Shown one piece after another: positions 1 through 19,440 of a stretch of 64,000 nucleotides of DNA. This DNA comes from Scatophagus argus (Eukaryota > Chordata > Actinopteri > Scatophagidae), in contig NC_058503.1 in the NCBI RefSeq assembly GCF_020382885.2, positions 21,151,535-21,215,534 on the forward strand, read 5' to 3'. Every line of letters begins with the position of its first letter. Position 1 is the first letter of the stretch. The position numbers were made by a program, and so were the translations under genes. The notes under the pieces were generated by a model. The model did no database searches. It was not told the origin of the DNA and saw only the letters and a program-made list of their open reading frames with translations.

Positions 1-7004
<7,004 letters not shown>

Positions 7005-7403
7005 GATTCTGCTATGTTTACTTCACTATGTGGACAACATGGTCTTCAAAATCCTATAGAACACTACAGCCTGTGCAACATATAACCGCCGTGAATAAGG
7101 GAATTACATAAAGCGATATTTTTAACCCGCCGAAATAAATGACGTTCAGTGTGTGTTGACAAGTCTAAGTTAGCTTTGAGTTAGCGCGCCACACGTCACC
7201 GGTCATTTCATCTCACTTAATTGATGGATTCATCTCTCAAATTAAAAACTTTAGTACATTAGTTGTAAACATTTAATCCCAAAGCTTTAACACCGGGTAT
7301 TACACAATCATAAACACTTTGTTCTCAGGTGGCGCGCTAGCCTCATGCTAACAAGTTTGCTAACCCTGCGAGTTCTTTCAACACTGTTACAGAACTTACT
7401 TAC

Positions 7404-7540
7404 CGCTACACCTACTCTTCACTTCGTCGTAGTAACAGTAATTAAATGTGACATACGTAATGATGCGGTAGTTTTAACATAATCGCAAGCTTAACAACCC
7501 TGCTCGTCTATCAGGGAAGCTGCCATGTTTAATTGAAGAA
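7404..7540 (-). other. sympk: Probable sympk 5' non-coding first exon
   Basis: A strong minus-strand donor (GTAAGTAAG) lies at 7395-7403, directly 3' of a GC-mixed stretch with no long frame. The exon carrying the start codon has an acceptor-like TAG next to 7025, so 7005-7025 would also be 5' UTR. The intron would be 7026-7403. The transcription start is not visible; 7540 is a guess. Confidence 0.4.
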
Positions 7541-7592
7541 GTGGTGCTGCTCTTGCTCTACTGTTCTACTGTTCTAAAACGCGCAGCACAGA

Positions 7593-7608
7593 GACAGCCG
7601 CCACCTGC
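7593..7608. promoter_or_regulatory. CTCF-like core in the divergent promoter region
   Basis: GCCGCCACCTGCTGG matches the GCGCCACCTGCTGG class of CTCF cores with one difference, just upstream of the sympk leader exon. Confidence 0.3.
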
Positions 7609-8082
7609 TGGACACATGAATACCTACATATGAACCTCCAGAGAATATAAGGACTAAAAAAAGATAATATTATTTTATTATATTACAGAACAGATTTAAT
7701 GGACAATTGAGTTATGTTTTGTATTTATCCGTATTTTTTGCATTATCATTGTTATATGTGGTGAAAGCTTGTGTCTATCAGTGACAGCTTTACCCCCACC
7801 CCTAGCCATAAAAATAGAATTATTAGAGAATAATGTAGATGAACATATATTTATAATATGTCTGAAGCATTTACCAAAGGGCTAATTCAGACAATAAACC
7901 ACTGCCTTTTTACATCTCTCTCAGCTATATAACAGTATAATTACATACTGTTATGTATTCCGTTGTTTTCAGCTCTGTTGCAGTCTAAAAGCATAAATAG
8001 TATTTACTACATAGTATTTAAATAGACATAATGAATGAATATGACTTCTAAAGACGTCTGAATTCTATAATGCCTCTTTAAG

Positions 8083-8101
8083 ACTACATATCCCAGAATT
8101 C
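8083..8101 (+). promoter_or_regulatory. ZNF143/SBS-type promoter element
   Basis: ACTACATATCCCAGAATTC closely matches the ZNF143 SBS consensus of the ACTACAATTCCCAGAATGC type: both the ACTACA module and the CCCAGAAT core are intact. It lies about 0.1 kb upstream of the inferred slc35f5 start, the usual location for this element in vertebrate housekeeping and divergent promoters. Confidence 0.6.
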
Positions 8102-8116
8102 TCCGCAACACATAAG

Positions 8117-8124
8117 TGATGTCA
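8117..8124. promoter_or_regulatory. CRE/ATF-like octamer
   Basis: TGATGTCA is one base from the palindromic CRE TGACGTCA and is a known ATF/CREB-class variant. It sits 15 bases after the ZNF143-like element, so the pair forms a compact proximal promoter cluster. A match this short occurs often by chance; position is the main support. Confidence 0.35.
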
Positions 8125-8199
8125 CCTGATAATAAAGAGGGAGGGTGTGCTAATGTTTACAACCACTGGGCTGTCAATATTTCTATCGTAAAATCAGCG

Positions 8200-8276
8200 A
8201 TTAGTCGATATTTCAGCAGTATACGAAAAGATAAGTAAATAATGGCGCAGACTAAATGACCTCTTCTCGCATTCAG
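8200..8276 (+). other. slc35f5: Probable slc35f5 first non-coding exon (start unknown)
   Basis: The stretch ends in CAG followed by GTACAG, a usable donor at 8276/8277. It lies downstream of the promoter elements. A second leader exon is likely at about 8879-8950 (acceptor TGTGGCAG before 8879, donor GTAAAAAG after 8950, or GTGTGT after 8958). Neither has a frame joining it to the coding exons, and the second contains no ATG. Confidence 0.45.
8242..8259 (+). other. Very short upstream ORF (MAQTK) in slc35f5 leader
   Basis: ATG GCG CAG ACT AAA TGA lies in the inferred first exon. The ATG has A at -3 and G at +4, a strong vertebrate initiation context. If the transcript starts upstream, this five-codon frame would be met before the main start. 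Depends on the unmapped transcription start. Confidence 0.35.
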
Positions 8277-9427
8277 GTACAGTGGCCAACTTTACTTCGG
8301 CATTTGATCACTTAATAAAGCAAGCTTGTTAGCGACGTGCTCGTCAACGATAGTTAGCTAGTTATCTGATGCTGATAAACAGGTAAAGGTAGCACAGTGG
8401 CGTTATTTGCTAACGTTAGCTACGCGCATTAGCTCGACCTGAATCACCTGCTGTCATTGAACTAGCGTCACGCAGAGTAACACTGAAACACAACATTTAG
8501 CGTTTCTTGTTCACGTCCATCTGGAGCCAGATAATAGCTAGCCTTCAAGCTGTTTCGCTAGCTTTCAGGAGTTGGAGAGCTGGCTCCTGTGAACAAATGT
8601 TAACCCAGCTCGCGTTAACTCACATGTAGCTGCTTTCAGCACAGCTCTGGTTCAGAGTTTTGAGTTTTTCTTTGCTGTGTCCCACAAACCCCTGACATCC
8701 GACGAGCTGCCACTTAAGCTTCCCTTTTGTATTCGTATAAAAGTATATTTCTCTTCCTTTGGCTGTCTTAGCCGCTTACTGTCACTTATGGGAACATTTC
8801 CACTGATGGTTGCTGTGTGACATTATAGTCTTAGTTGTAAGATTAACATTACTGCCTTGTTCTTTCTTTTTGTGGCAGATTTTTCTTTAAACTTCACAGT
8901 GAAACTGAACTGGCGCCTGGAAAAGATCTTTCAGAGTGTGAATTTTGCTGGTAAAAAGGTGTGTATCGCGATATGAAAGTTATTTCAGACTTACCCTCAT
9001 CTCTGCCAGGGTACTGTAGTCATGCTTTTACTCTGATGTGCTGTACTGTAACTGTCACCGTTCACTTAGCTGCATCAAGTGCAGCCTTCAGGAGTTTTGC
9101 CTAAAAACAGAGATGTCGATTCTTGAACTACAGCTGGACACAAACAGCTGTTTGGGAGGCTCAGTGAATGGAAGTGGAAAATATATTACAGTAGTTCCTA
9201 AGTCAGTATCGTAAGGAGAAATAGTCTAAATGTGTGTAGTTTGCTTGAAGAGATGTTACACCTCAAAATTTGGCTCAGTTGTTAAGTGGTTATGGGCTCA
9301 AATAACACATTGATTGATTTATATATATGTATATATATAATGCTGGCTTCAGTAGTGAGCCAGTTTCTAAATGTGTTGTACCTTCAACATGTTCTTGTTT
9401 ACCCATGCATCTCTTGGCAGTGCACTG

Positions 9428-12400
9428 ATGGAGTGGGTGTTCATCATGAACCGGATGAGCTCTCAGGGTAGCTCTGCAGCCCAGCGGAGGCGGATGGCGC
9501 TGGGCGTGGTGATACTCCTGCTGGTGGATGTCATCTGGGTAGCCTCCTCTGAGCTAACCTCAGTAAGGACTTTGTCACAATTACTCAGTTTTCCACACCT
9601 GCTGCTGAAAGGTGGGTGGCAGAACGAGATGACAAAACCATAATGAAATGAGATAAGGGGGGGGAGCAGATGTGCTCGGTAACCTGAGTGCATCGAAGTG
9701 TTCCGAGATCAGCAGACAGCTGTGTGAACTGCAGATGTGTTTGTTGGTGTTTTGTTGTGTTGGTCCTCAGTATATGACAGACTTAGCTCTTCTCTTTCTC
9801 CTGTCAAATGTTTGACAAAGTACTCAAACTCTTAACTAGTAAAAACTGCAACTCCATTAAATGTGCTGCAACTTCTCACTGCCAAAATTCCAAAGTGCAA
9901 ACATAAGTAAACTTTTTCCAACTTATACTCTTAAGTCATTTTGACAGCTGTTGCATTTATGGAGAATTAAATTATTGATATGTTAACATATGAGTATAAA
10001 ACATTTTAGTTTCTGTTGTTATTCTGTGTACTGCTTCAGAAATCATGTCACAGTGTCAAAGATAAGCATCTTAAATGGATTAGCTGATCAGCTGATTTCT
10101 TGTGGCAGTGGAGCCATTACAAGAGACGACTGAGTTAGCAGCATAGAAGTGGTAGGAAAGCGGAAAGCACGGAAGCCTCTTTTCATCAAAATGTCTTTTA
10201 TAGTAACTAAACAAAGACACAACAGCAACTACAGCCATCAGATACATGATACACTAGAATAAAAAGTACAGTGGAGCCTTCTGAGAGGTAGGAGAGTGAA
10301 AGTATAACATTATATTGAGTAAATATAATTTGTTTGCTCTTAGCAAAAATCTTGACAAACTTGAATTTCAAAATAAAATAGGCAGGAGTGCCTGAGAGAC
10401 AAAACCCAGGTCAAACATGTTAGAATTGACAGTGCAGATCAGTGAAACCAAACCTGCTGCTTGAACGCATCAAAGTGTTGACTCTTTAAGCCTGCAATGC
10501 ATTTTACTTAAAGATCCCCTCCTCAAATGCATTAAAGCATAAAAAAAGAAAATCTCTGTGTGTCTGAGGTGGGTTTAATGGGCAAAAAAATATATATATA
10601 TATAATTATCACAATAAAATCCTTAAAATAACACCTATATTCTCCCATTCATTAAAAATTAATTGAATATTCAAATATGTTTTACTTTCAAACACAACAC
10701 GTCTCATACTTCGCTGTAAAGTTCATTCTCAGTGTTTGGAGGCTTCAGCTTCAACTGTTTGCAGTGTTACAAATCACAAATCAGTGTTACAAAGCTGTCT
10801 GATAGCGTCAGACATCATTCAGCACGGAGAAGGTGAAACACACAGCTGTGGGAACAAGAAGAAAAACACAGTTTTGACTTGAGGGGGACTTTAACCAATA
10901 TAAGCTTTCATGCTAAAAGCCTCCTCCTGCTGATTCCTCCCACAGTACATTTTCAAGCGGCAGGAGTACAACAAACCCTTCTTCAGCACGTTCACCAAGA
11001 CCTCCATGTTTGTGCTCTATTTGCTGGGTTTCCTGCTGTGGCGGCCCTGGAGGCAGCAGTGCACCGGCACGCTGAAACGCCGGCACTCTGCGTTTGTAAG
11101 TAGTTAAATCCTCTCACCACACGGGGGCAGTGTTTCCATTCATGGCAGCCCTCAGCCTCAGTGATAGAGAACCACACAACAGACCTTCTGCCAGGTTCAT
11201 CGACTTTGTTTTTCTCAGCTACAGAAGCAGAAATGCTGGATATTTTGTGAACAAATAGAGGCATGCACAATCATAAATGATGCCCTGCAGCTTTCCTTTA
11301 AGACGAGACAGAAGTGCAAGTTAATCTTGGGGAAATTCAGTCACCACAGCAGAAAGTCAGAATCTGAATTGTTGTTCTTTTTCTGTGAGCTGATAGTTTT
11401 AATTCCTCGTTTCTTCAGTTTGCCGATGCTGAGGCCTACTTTGCACCCTGCACCACTGACACCACTGTGAACAACTGCCTGGTACGTCGTTTAATTGCAG
11501 AGAAAACTGTTGACTCGTTTTCTGTTATTCGCCACAGAAGTAACTAACTGTTATGTTCGGGCCATTTGGCTGTGGGCTCATCTGTGTAAACCCTGACAAA
11601 GCTTTACTGAGCATTAAGCATTACTGTCTTCCTGTGCACAATCAAACTCTCTTGTTGGTTTAGTGGCTTTGACAACTGTAAACATCTTCCTGGTTTACTG
11701 TTGCGCAGAGTGAACCACTTTACGTTCCAGTGAAGTTCCAGGATGTGCCTGCCGAGCAGCCACACTGTTTAATTGGAGACTGTGAGTCCTGTGAGTACAC
11801 AGTGGATGTTGTCTGTGTTTGTCTGTTATTGTGACGTCATGTAGCCCCTCTGAAGTTACTAAGACCACAGGAGAACGAAGGGCTTAAGTTTTGATCGATG
11901 TGTGATCGATAACCTCATCAGTTTGGTCAGGAATGACGGGCAGTGAAATGGACAAATGGACAAAATTGTTGTTTAGTGCCAGTATGAAATCGAATATTGG
12001 ACATTTTAACTTTCAGGTCATGCTTGGTTGTTTCTTTTCTTTTCTCTCACACATTATTATAATGAAACCAAAGTTATGAACAGAAAAGATTTTTGCTCTC
12101 CTCCGTCTCGGCTGTGTTTTCCAGAACAATGGAAAAATCGGAATATTCTTCTTTTCTGCGTTTCTGTACTTGTTAGTGATGCAGTTCAGGAAAAACTGAC
12201 CTCAATTTCTAGCTGACTGAGAGGCAGTGTACCTCCAGAGTCCAAATCCACAGGATGGAAGTCCTGAGACTGTTTATTAGGCTTACTCAGGTTTCTCTTC
12301 TGTTTGTGTTTTCAAGTGTTCATATTTTAAGCAGCTCTGTCTAAACAAACAAATCAGAATGCTTGAGCACCTGATAAGCGACACGTGGTCGTCTTGCTGC

Positions 12401-15400
12401 AAATACAAATGGAGTCTCAAAATGACTTTACATTTTGTCTGTTCAGGCATTTTAATAAAACCCCTGCCTTCGTCAGCTCACACATCTCTCCATTTCTGCC
12501 TCCCAGCAGCGTCCAAAAAGCAGCGGGTGCGTTTTAGTAACATCATGGAGGTGCGTCAGCTGCCCTCCACTCAAGCCCTGGAGGCCAAACTGTCCCGCAT
12601 GTCCTACCCAGCTGCCAAGGACCACGAGGCCATGCTGCGCACAATGGGCAAGCTAACCATCTCTGATGTGGCCAAAATCAGCTTCTTCTTCTGCTTTGTG
12701 GTGAGCAAACGTCAGCGGGATTGTCAGCTTTTAGATGGATATGAAAAATGATCGTTTTAAGCGCGAAGTTGCAGGAGATGCGCTTAAAGCTGCGGCCTCA
12801 AAACACCCACAGACTGAGGACTCAAAAGTAATTTTTGTCAAACACAATCATGAAGGACGTTGGGTACATTTTGGAGAGAAAACAGTTTAACAGTTTCAGT
12901 GTCATCAATTTAAAAAAAAAAAAAAAAGGGCTTTCAAAAAATATTAAACATAGAAATTATTGTCAAAGGAAAAAATATTTTAAAGTTTCAGAAGAAAAGG
13001 TTATTTGTCACATTTCTGTGACTCGAGTCGTCTGTTGGGATTTTATTTTTCTGTTGGTGTTATAAGCTGGTCAGGTGGCGAGCAGTGTGTTTTGCTGGTA
13101 CTTTGTCAAAAGGACATTTTGTGAATTATGTAAGAGAGCAGAAAGTGATGGTTTATGAGCGCCAAAAACTGCAAGTCATTAATCACTTAGATGAGCTGCT
13201 TTTAATTTGTGACTCATCCTCCCTGGGCACAGCAAACAACAAATACTGAAAGTGTCTGATAAAGGTCTCTTTTTTAAAGTTTGGGAATCATTTAAAAATA
13301 ATATTTATATATTTCCTTTTTTACTGCTATGATTTTTACTGGCATGTTACAATTGTGATGGATTAACATGAAGTCAACGGCAGGAGCTGCTCATATAAAC
13401 ACAGGAAGACCTTACAGAACAATGCAGCAACCCAGAAATAAAAACTGTGTAGTTGTGTGTTTTGTACGCTGCTGTGTGAGAAATGACTTACCTGATAATT
13501 TCAGAGGTATGTGCGGTTGTTGAATTGTAAGTTGAACCTAACTTAAAGCTTCACCTCTGCATAATCAGGTTTTCTGAGCTAAGTTACGTGAGGTACCCTT
13601 GAGCAAGGTACCTAACCCCCACTGCTCCCCGGGCGCTGCACGCGGTCGCCCACTGCCCCGGGTTTGCTGTGTGTGTGTGCACGTCACTTGGGTGGGTTAA
13701 ATGCAGAGAACAAATTTCGTTGGAGTGAGTTCCCTCCAATGACAAAACATGTCACTAAAAAAAAAAAAAAAAAAAAAAAAAATTTTGCGCAGGGTGTTTG
13801 TCATTCTGCCCGTTTCTCCTCCAGTGGTTCCTGGCTAACCTGTCCTATCAGGAAGCCCTGTCCGACACGCAGGTCGCCATCGTCAACATTCTGTCGTCCA
13901 CCTCAGGTGAGTCTCTGTGAAGGCGAGCCACCATATGATTGTCTGACCTGAAGAGAAGTGTACCCACTGCTCTGACTGTTCTGATTCTCCCTCCTCAGGC
14001 CTGTTTACGCTCATCTTAGCAGCCATATTTCCCAGCAACAGCAGCGACCGTTTCACCTTGTCCAAACTGCTGGCTGTGGCTCTCAGGTAAGAGCTGAATG
14101 AGTTGCGAACTCATAAAACATGTATGAAGGACACACAAAATACATGTCGCGTTTCTCTTGTTTAGCATGGGAGGTGTTGCCCTCGTGAGTTTCTCCAGCA
14201 TGGACAATCCTGATGAGAAGGGCGTCATAGGTACCCGTAGAGACCGCGAGTGTCTGTCGCTCTTCCACATCACAATTGTTTAGTGAAATGTCCAGTGGTG
14301 CTGAATTAATACAGTTTGAAACCTTCTTTCCGGATGCAATTGACTTTGAAATTTTCCTGAAGGTTCTTTGTGGTCGCTGGCTGGGGCGATGCTCTACGCT
14401 GTCTACATCGTAATGATCAAGAGACGAGTGGATCGGGAGGACAAGCTTGACATTCCCATGTTCTTTGGTAAGCAAAGGCTCACTTTGCTTGTCTTTCAAA
14501 AAGGTGTGTCAGTTGTTGCAGTCATCAACAATACTCTTAGCAATGTTTGCACCGCGACTGCACTCCCGACTCCTGCTCATACACCAGTTTTTATTCCATG
14601 ATGTTGTTGCCTGCGTGGCTGCCAGTATTTGCCTTTCGAGCCGTCTGAGCTGGAGCTTCTGTGTGTCCCTCAGGGTTTGTGGGTCTGTTCAACCTGCTGC
14701 TGCTGTGGCCCGGCTTCCTCCTGCTCCACTACACGGGCTTCGAGGCCTTTGAGCTTCCCAGCCAGCTGGTGTGGACGTACATCCTCATTAATGGCCTCAT
14801 TGGAACCGTCCTCTCAGAGTTCCTCTGGCTCTGGTAAGAACCTCACCCATCGTGTATTCGGATCGTGATTCTGGCACCAAATCATCACGAGTTACCTTTT
14901 TTTACCCTACAAGATGTGACAAGCGTGTTTCCGCTCATGGCACAGCAGCGAGCAGCGCTGTTGTTTTCATGGTCCGAACACACTGTTTACCTGTGCAAAA
15001 CCAAAGCCTGCTCAAACACAATTGGTCAGTACTAATCAAGACTACAAAAGGACTACAAGCAGAAACCGTAACGCTTCCAGTGCCAGTGAAGATACTGGGT
15101 TCATATGCAGGCGTCTGTCGTCAAGATTAACCAATCAGCAGTCTCTCACATTTTCACTCCGCCACTTAGCATCAACTACAGTCGAGCTGAGCCGAGCCAA
15201 GCCGTACCATGTAGTGAGCACATTTAATGCTTTCACTTGTGTAGTTTGCTATTCTGAAACTCACTCGCTAAGGAGTTAAACTGCACTAATCTAAAAGATC
15301 TTCAGTCTAAAGAATATAAAGTATCTCCAAGGTGCTTTAATGCTGCAACTGGTGACGCTGCTTTCTGTCCTCAGGGGCTGTTTCCTCACATCATCTCTAA

Positions 15401-15732
15401 TTGGGACTCTGGCACTGAGCCTCACCATCCCACTTTCTATTATGGCCGATATCTGCATGCAGAAGGTAAGTTTCCCACCGCAGGTACTTAACAATTCTGA
15501 AACAAGAGTTCAAGGTAAGGTTCATCTGGCGCGAGCAAGGCGCCGTTTTGGAGACGGTCGAATGAGCGGTGAAATGGTTAATGTTGGCAGCAGTTTGCAT
15601 TTGTTGAATACCTGGCATGTTTAGAAATGAAATTTATATGAAATTGGGGTTGAATTGGGGTCAAAATTGAGGATATGTTTATAAATTAATCTGAAAATCT
15701 GAAGTCTGGTAATGACAGTAGTTGTAACTCGC

Positions 15733-15790
<58 letters not shown>

Positions 15791-16762
15791 GTTCGTTTCT
15801 CGTGGCTGTTCTTTGCCGGCGCGGTCCCTGTCTTCCTCTCTTTCTTCATCGCCACACTCTTATGCCACTACAACAACTGGGATCCAGTGCTGGTGGGGCT
15901 GAGGAGAGTATACGTCTTCATTTGCAGGAAACATCGCATCCACAGGTACGCACAGTTTGATTCTGCAGAGCGAGTAAAGGTGACGCAGCAGCCTGCGGCG
16001 GACATATTGGCGGCTTTCAGCTCGGACGCTGGAAGCAGCTGATTTTATTAACTGCATTTCATTTGTCATTTTTTCGAGTTAGTTTTTAGATTGATTTGTT
16101 GTCTTTGTGTTTGACAAACCACTTTGCTTGTTTGAGCTACAGTATGTAATCCATTAGAGGGAACACCTTTATTCTTTTTGGCAAGGTAACACGAGCGAGG
16201 GCCGTTTTAAAAACTTGTATCTTTTTAGTCGATTGAAATCTCCAGCAGCTGAGATTCGAGACTGTTGCCAAAAAGCCATTAGAGCTAAACTGTAAGAAAA
16301 TCCAACACAAGCTGAAAAACGTAACGACACTTTGGACTGGTGACGCACACCATCAGCAGTGAGCTGTTTTTAAATACAGATAATATCTGAGCAGAATTTC
16401 TCCCCTTTTGAACCTCTGCTTTTTGTCCCCTGGTTGTGACGAAGTGCGCCCTCTATAGGATTATCTGTCATCGTTTATTAACGGCCTTATATATAAATAA
16501 GCTATAAAATGCCTAAGCCATCCATAGCCACTGGTACAGAAACACCATAGAGATGTCTTGTTGGACTAATCAGATGATTATGTCCCCACAACAGCAGTCA
16601 TTTCCAGGTTGTTAGTCACAGCGACTGCTTCAATAGCAACAAATGTGGTTTCTGTGGCAGCTGTGACGTGGCTGCAAAAAGAGTGTAAACAGACGCACGC
16701 TTAATGGATGAAAATGCTGCTTGCACGAATTCAGTTTGTCCAAGTCAAAAGGCAGTTTGTTC

Positions 16763-16807
<45 letters not shown>

Positions 16808-17302
16808 TGAAGATGTGGAAATTCTACAATTTCAAAATGATTCTACAATGACAAAATGATTTCTCTGTCCGGTCGAATAGTTAAAGCTCTTGAAGTCATA
16901 AATGGAAAGTGAGCCATTGTTTTGTGGTGTGTGTGGCCTATTAAAAAATGAGTTTGACCTTAGCTCTGACACACACTTCAGAGTCTTTTCTCCCCTGACA
17001 TTCTCACAAGGACAGTAGACTCAATTTGTAGCTCACAGCCTCGCTGAGTTAAGTCTGTAATCAGATGTTCATGCCTGACTGACGATCCTCTCCACGGCGT
17101 TTATGCTCTCCATTCTTCTGCGAATGCTTGCTCGCGTTTGCTGAGGGATGATTACAATAATGACGGTTGTCAAGACGATGACTGTGATGAAGATTGACAC
17201 CCTGTTCCCTCCGCCCACAGGCTGCCAGAGGACAGCGAGCAGTGCGAAAGCCTCATTCCTCTGCACGCCGTCTCCCCCAACGAAGGAAGCTTCTGTTCGT
17301 GA
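9428..17302 (+). CDS. slc35f5: Solute carrier family 35 member F5 (13 coding exons, 483 aa)
   Basis: A multi-pass membrane protein of the drug/metabolite transporter (EamA-like, SLC35) superfamily; the substrate of F5 is not established. Coding exons: 9428-9562, 10946-11095, 11419-11481, 11709-11790, 12507-12700, 13825-13906, 13999-14086, 14166-14230, 14363-14467, 14674-14833, 15375-15465, 15791-15945, 17221-17302; total 1452 nt, one open frame. Recognisable family stretches: [20 protein letters not shown] (TM1), [20 protein letters not shown] (TM2), [60 protein letters not shown], and a polar tail with [15 protein letters not shown] hydrophilic loop (about residues 85-185) separates TM2 from the core. 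The start is the first ATG in the exon; it gives [10 protein letters not shown], about 40 residues shorter at the N-terminus than the human protein. Exon 5 has a tandem CAGCAG acceptor, and exon 12 follows a TG repeat. Confidence 0.95.
13589..13782 (+). mobile_element. 5'-truncated SINE with poly(A) tail, in slc35f5 intron
   Basis: The segment from GAGGTACCCTTGAGCAAGG to AACATGTCACT, followed by about 24 A residues, is nearly identical to 52455-52627. It lacks the tRNA-like head with the B box that the second copy has, so it is 5'-truncated. It ends about 40 bases upstream of the exon at 13825. Confidence 0.75.
15734..15788 (+). repeat. (TG)n microsatellite abutting a 3' splice site
   Basis: About 27 TG units run into the acceptor AG at 15789-15790 of the slc35f5 exon 15791-15945. 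The usual pyrimidine tract is absent. Confidence 0.95.
16766..16805 (+). repeat. (AC)n microsatellite
   Basis: About 20 AC units in the last slc35f5 intron (15946-17220). That intron is otherwise unique sequence with no gene visible. Confidence 0.95.
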
Positions 17303-19267
17303 TGCAGCGGCCAAACACAAAGTAAATGATTCTCTCATCTCTTCCTGACTTTGACCTGAGCTGCGCGTTGTTGGCTGGTGTGTTTGTTTAAGTGGATGTT
17401 AGTGTGTATGAAACTAAAACAGCAGAGGGTTAAATTGATTGATTCCACGTATGTTGAACTTCTGACTGGTTTCGGTGTGAATGTGCTGCTGTAATAGAAC
17501 CAGCTTATTTATTTTAAAGGTAACATTACATAATTAACCCCACGGATGTTTCTTTTGTGAGGTCCGTAACACAAAAATCCTTTTTAAATTTTATTCTTAA
17601 ATTTTGAAGCTACACTCTATATCAGACAGCCACCGACCAAAAGCAGAGCTAAAATCAGAGTGAATAGTATATTTGTGTTTGTCAAGTGACATATTTAATA
17701 TTAATGTTGCTTCATGTCTAGTAAATTTGTCAGCCGTTTCCAAACACATTCACCATAACTTTATAAGCTAATAATATGCTTTGCTTTCAACTTGTTGTGC
17801 TGCCCCCAAGTGGCCAAAAAAAACCCCAAAAAACAACTAATGCAGCTTTAATAATAATATTTTGATTGATTTGCATCCAAAACTCTTGGATTTTCAAGAC
17901 CCAAGACTTTCTCAAGTTTCTGCTTCCTCCTCCCTGCTCAGACATCTGTTGAGTATTTGTCTCAGGTGGTGGGGAGTGAGTGGGATGCAGAAACAAGGAG
18001 GACGGGACGGTCATCACGTCAGTATTTCATATTCAGAGATTCACCGTCCACTCCCCAAAGTCTGCGTCTCAGCCCGTCTCTTAGCTATTTATGGGTTTAG
18101 ACGAGCTTTTCTCTCGTCTGCCTCCCACAGTAATTGTCAGCAGGGCAGAGGGAGAGAGATTTTATAACTCGGCGTGTGGTTTCTAATAGAGGCGTTAGTG
18201 GGGAATGAAAACACTGCAGTTCAGGACAGACTTAAGCCTTTCTGCTGGGTACGTGGGATCTAATGGAGGAGCAAATGGAGGGTGTGTGTGTGTGGGTGTG
18301 TGTGACACACGGATGTGCGTCCACTTGCATAGAAGCCTGGCCCCTGCTGTTGGTTATTTAATTTAAATGATTAACCTTCTGATTCATAAATTATCATCAC
18401 AAGCTCAAAACCTCATCATCAGAACTCAGAAAAGATTTTCAGCTTGTGATAAACAGCAAATCCTCGCCGAGATGGAGAGTCTGGACATTAGAAGTAAATC
18501 TAGTTGAATTTTATTTCTAAACATGCTGCCACAAAGACAATCCTGTTTGGGAAATACTCACTTCTTTGTTTGTTTTAGTGACTTTTCGTGCCATCAGAGA
18601 TCTTCAGAGTTGCGTTCTTCTCTGTGGCTGATAAAATCTGCTAGCAGAACAAAGTCAGTGTACCAGACCTCCTGAGGCCAGTGGTTTGAAGCTACATTAG
18701 CTGCTAGTAGCATAACACACCCGAATCTCTGACAGAGCTGCTGGCGGCTTGCATTGTGGGTAATGTAGGCACCAGCTTGTCCTCTGGTTCTGCTGCATCG
18801 GTTTTGATTCCTGTCCTCTGTGGGTTGTAGTTGCCAAATCCGTGGACACAGAAGTGTGTACCCGTACAAGTCTGTGCAGATTTCTGTTCATGTTCATTAT
18901 GTCTCTGTGCCTCGCTCATAATGTCTTTCAATCTGTCTCCCAAGGTGGCGAATGTGGATCTCGCTGAGCAGACAATCTGGAAGCTTTCAGAGACATTCAA
19001 CTACCCCAGTGCCTCAAATTAAATCTATTTATTTTCTACAGTGTTGAGACGACGCATCCATTTCTACAAGTTCATTTTTTTATTCTCACGTTTCAGTCAT
19101 CACAGACTGAGATTCTGTTTTTACTTTTTGTTTTGCTTTTTTTATGTTATCTGCATACAACAAAGAAACTGTATGGTGCTGAAGGTGCTGGACGTGGTCA
19201 GTGATCAGTATGGTGTCGTGTGTCCAGATGAAACGGTACATGTTGACTATAACACTAACAGAGGCAG

Positions 19268-19273
19268 AATAAA
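19268..19273 (+). terminator. slc35f5: Candidate slc35f5 poly(A) signal
   Basis: AATAAA about 1.97 kb after the stop codon, followed by TTCTGTTTC and, some 50 bases on, a T/G-rich stretch. It is the clearest canonical hexamer in the 2 kb after the stop; the true 3' end may differ. Confidence 0.35.
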
Positions 19274-19440
19274 TTCTGTTTCTTCACAAATCTGAAATCA
19301 TTGAGTTCAGACTTCATGTCATTTTGTTGGGTAGACATCGTCGTGTTTGTCTCCAGGCCTTTTGAAGCCTTGCTGCTTCGTGTGTGTGTGTGTGTGTGTG
19401 TGAATGAAGCAGTGTGTTTTCACAAATGGCCATCTGTGGC

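Larger units (their letters stand above)
7541..8240. promoter_or_regulatory. Divergent promoter region between sympk and slc35f5
   Basis: The two genes run away from each other, and the probable first exons are only about 0.7 kb apart. The interval has no coding frame. It holds a CTCF-like element near 7596, an AT-rich middle, a ZNF143/SBS-like element at 8083-8101 and a CRE-like octamer at 8117-8124. A shared promoter is inferred from the layout; no TATA box is evident. Confidence 0.5.

Noticed and set aside
9371..9427. Longer slc35f5 N-terminus read from 9371
   Set aside because: It crosses the acceptor CTCTTGGCAG ending at 9420; the upstream bases are intron.
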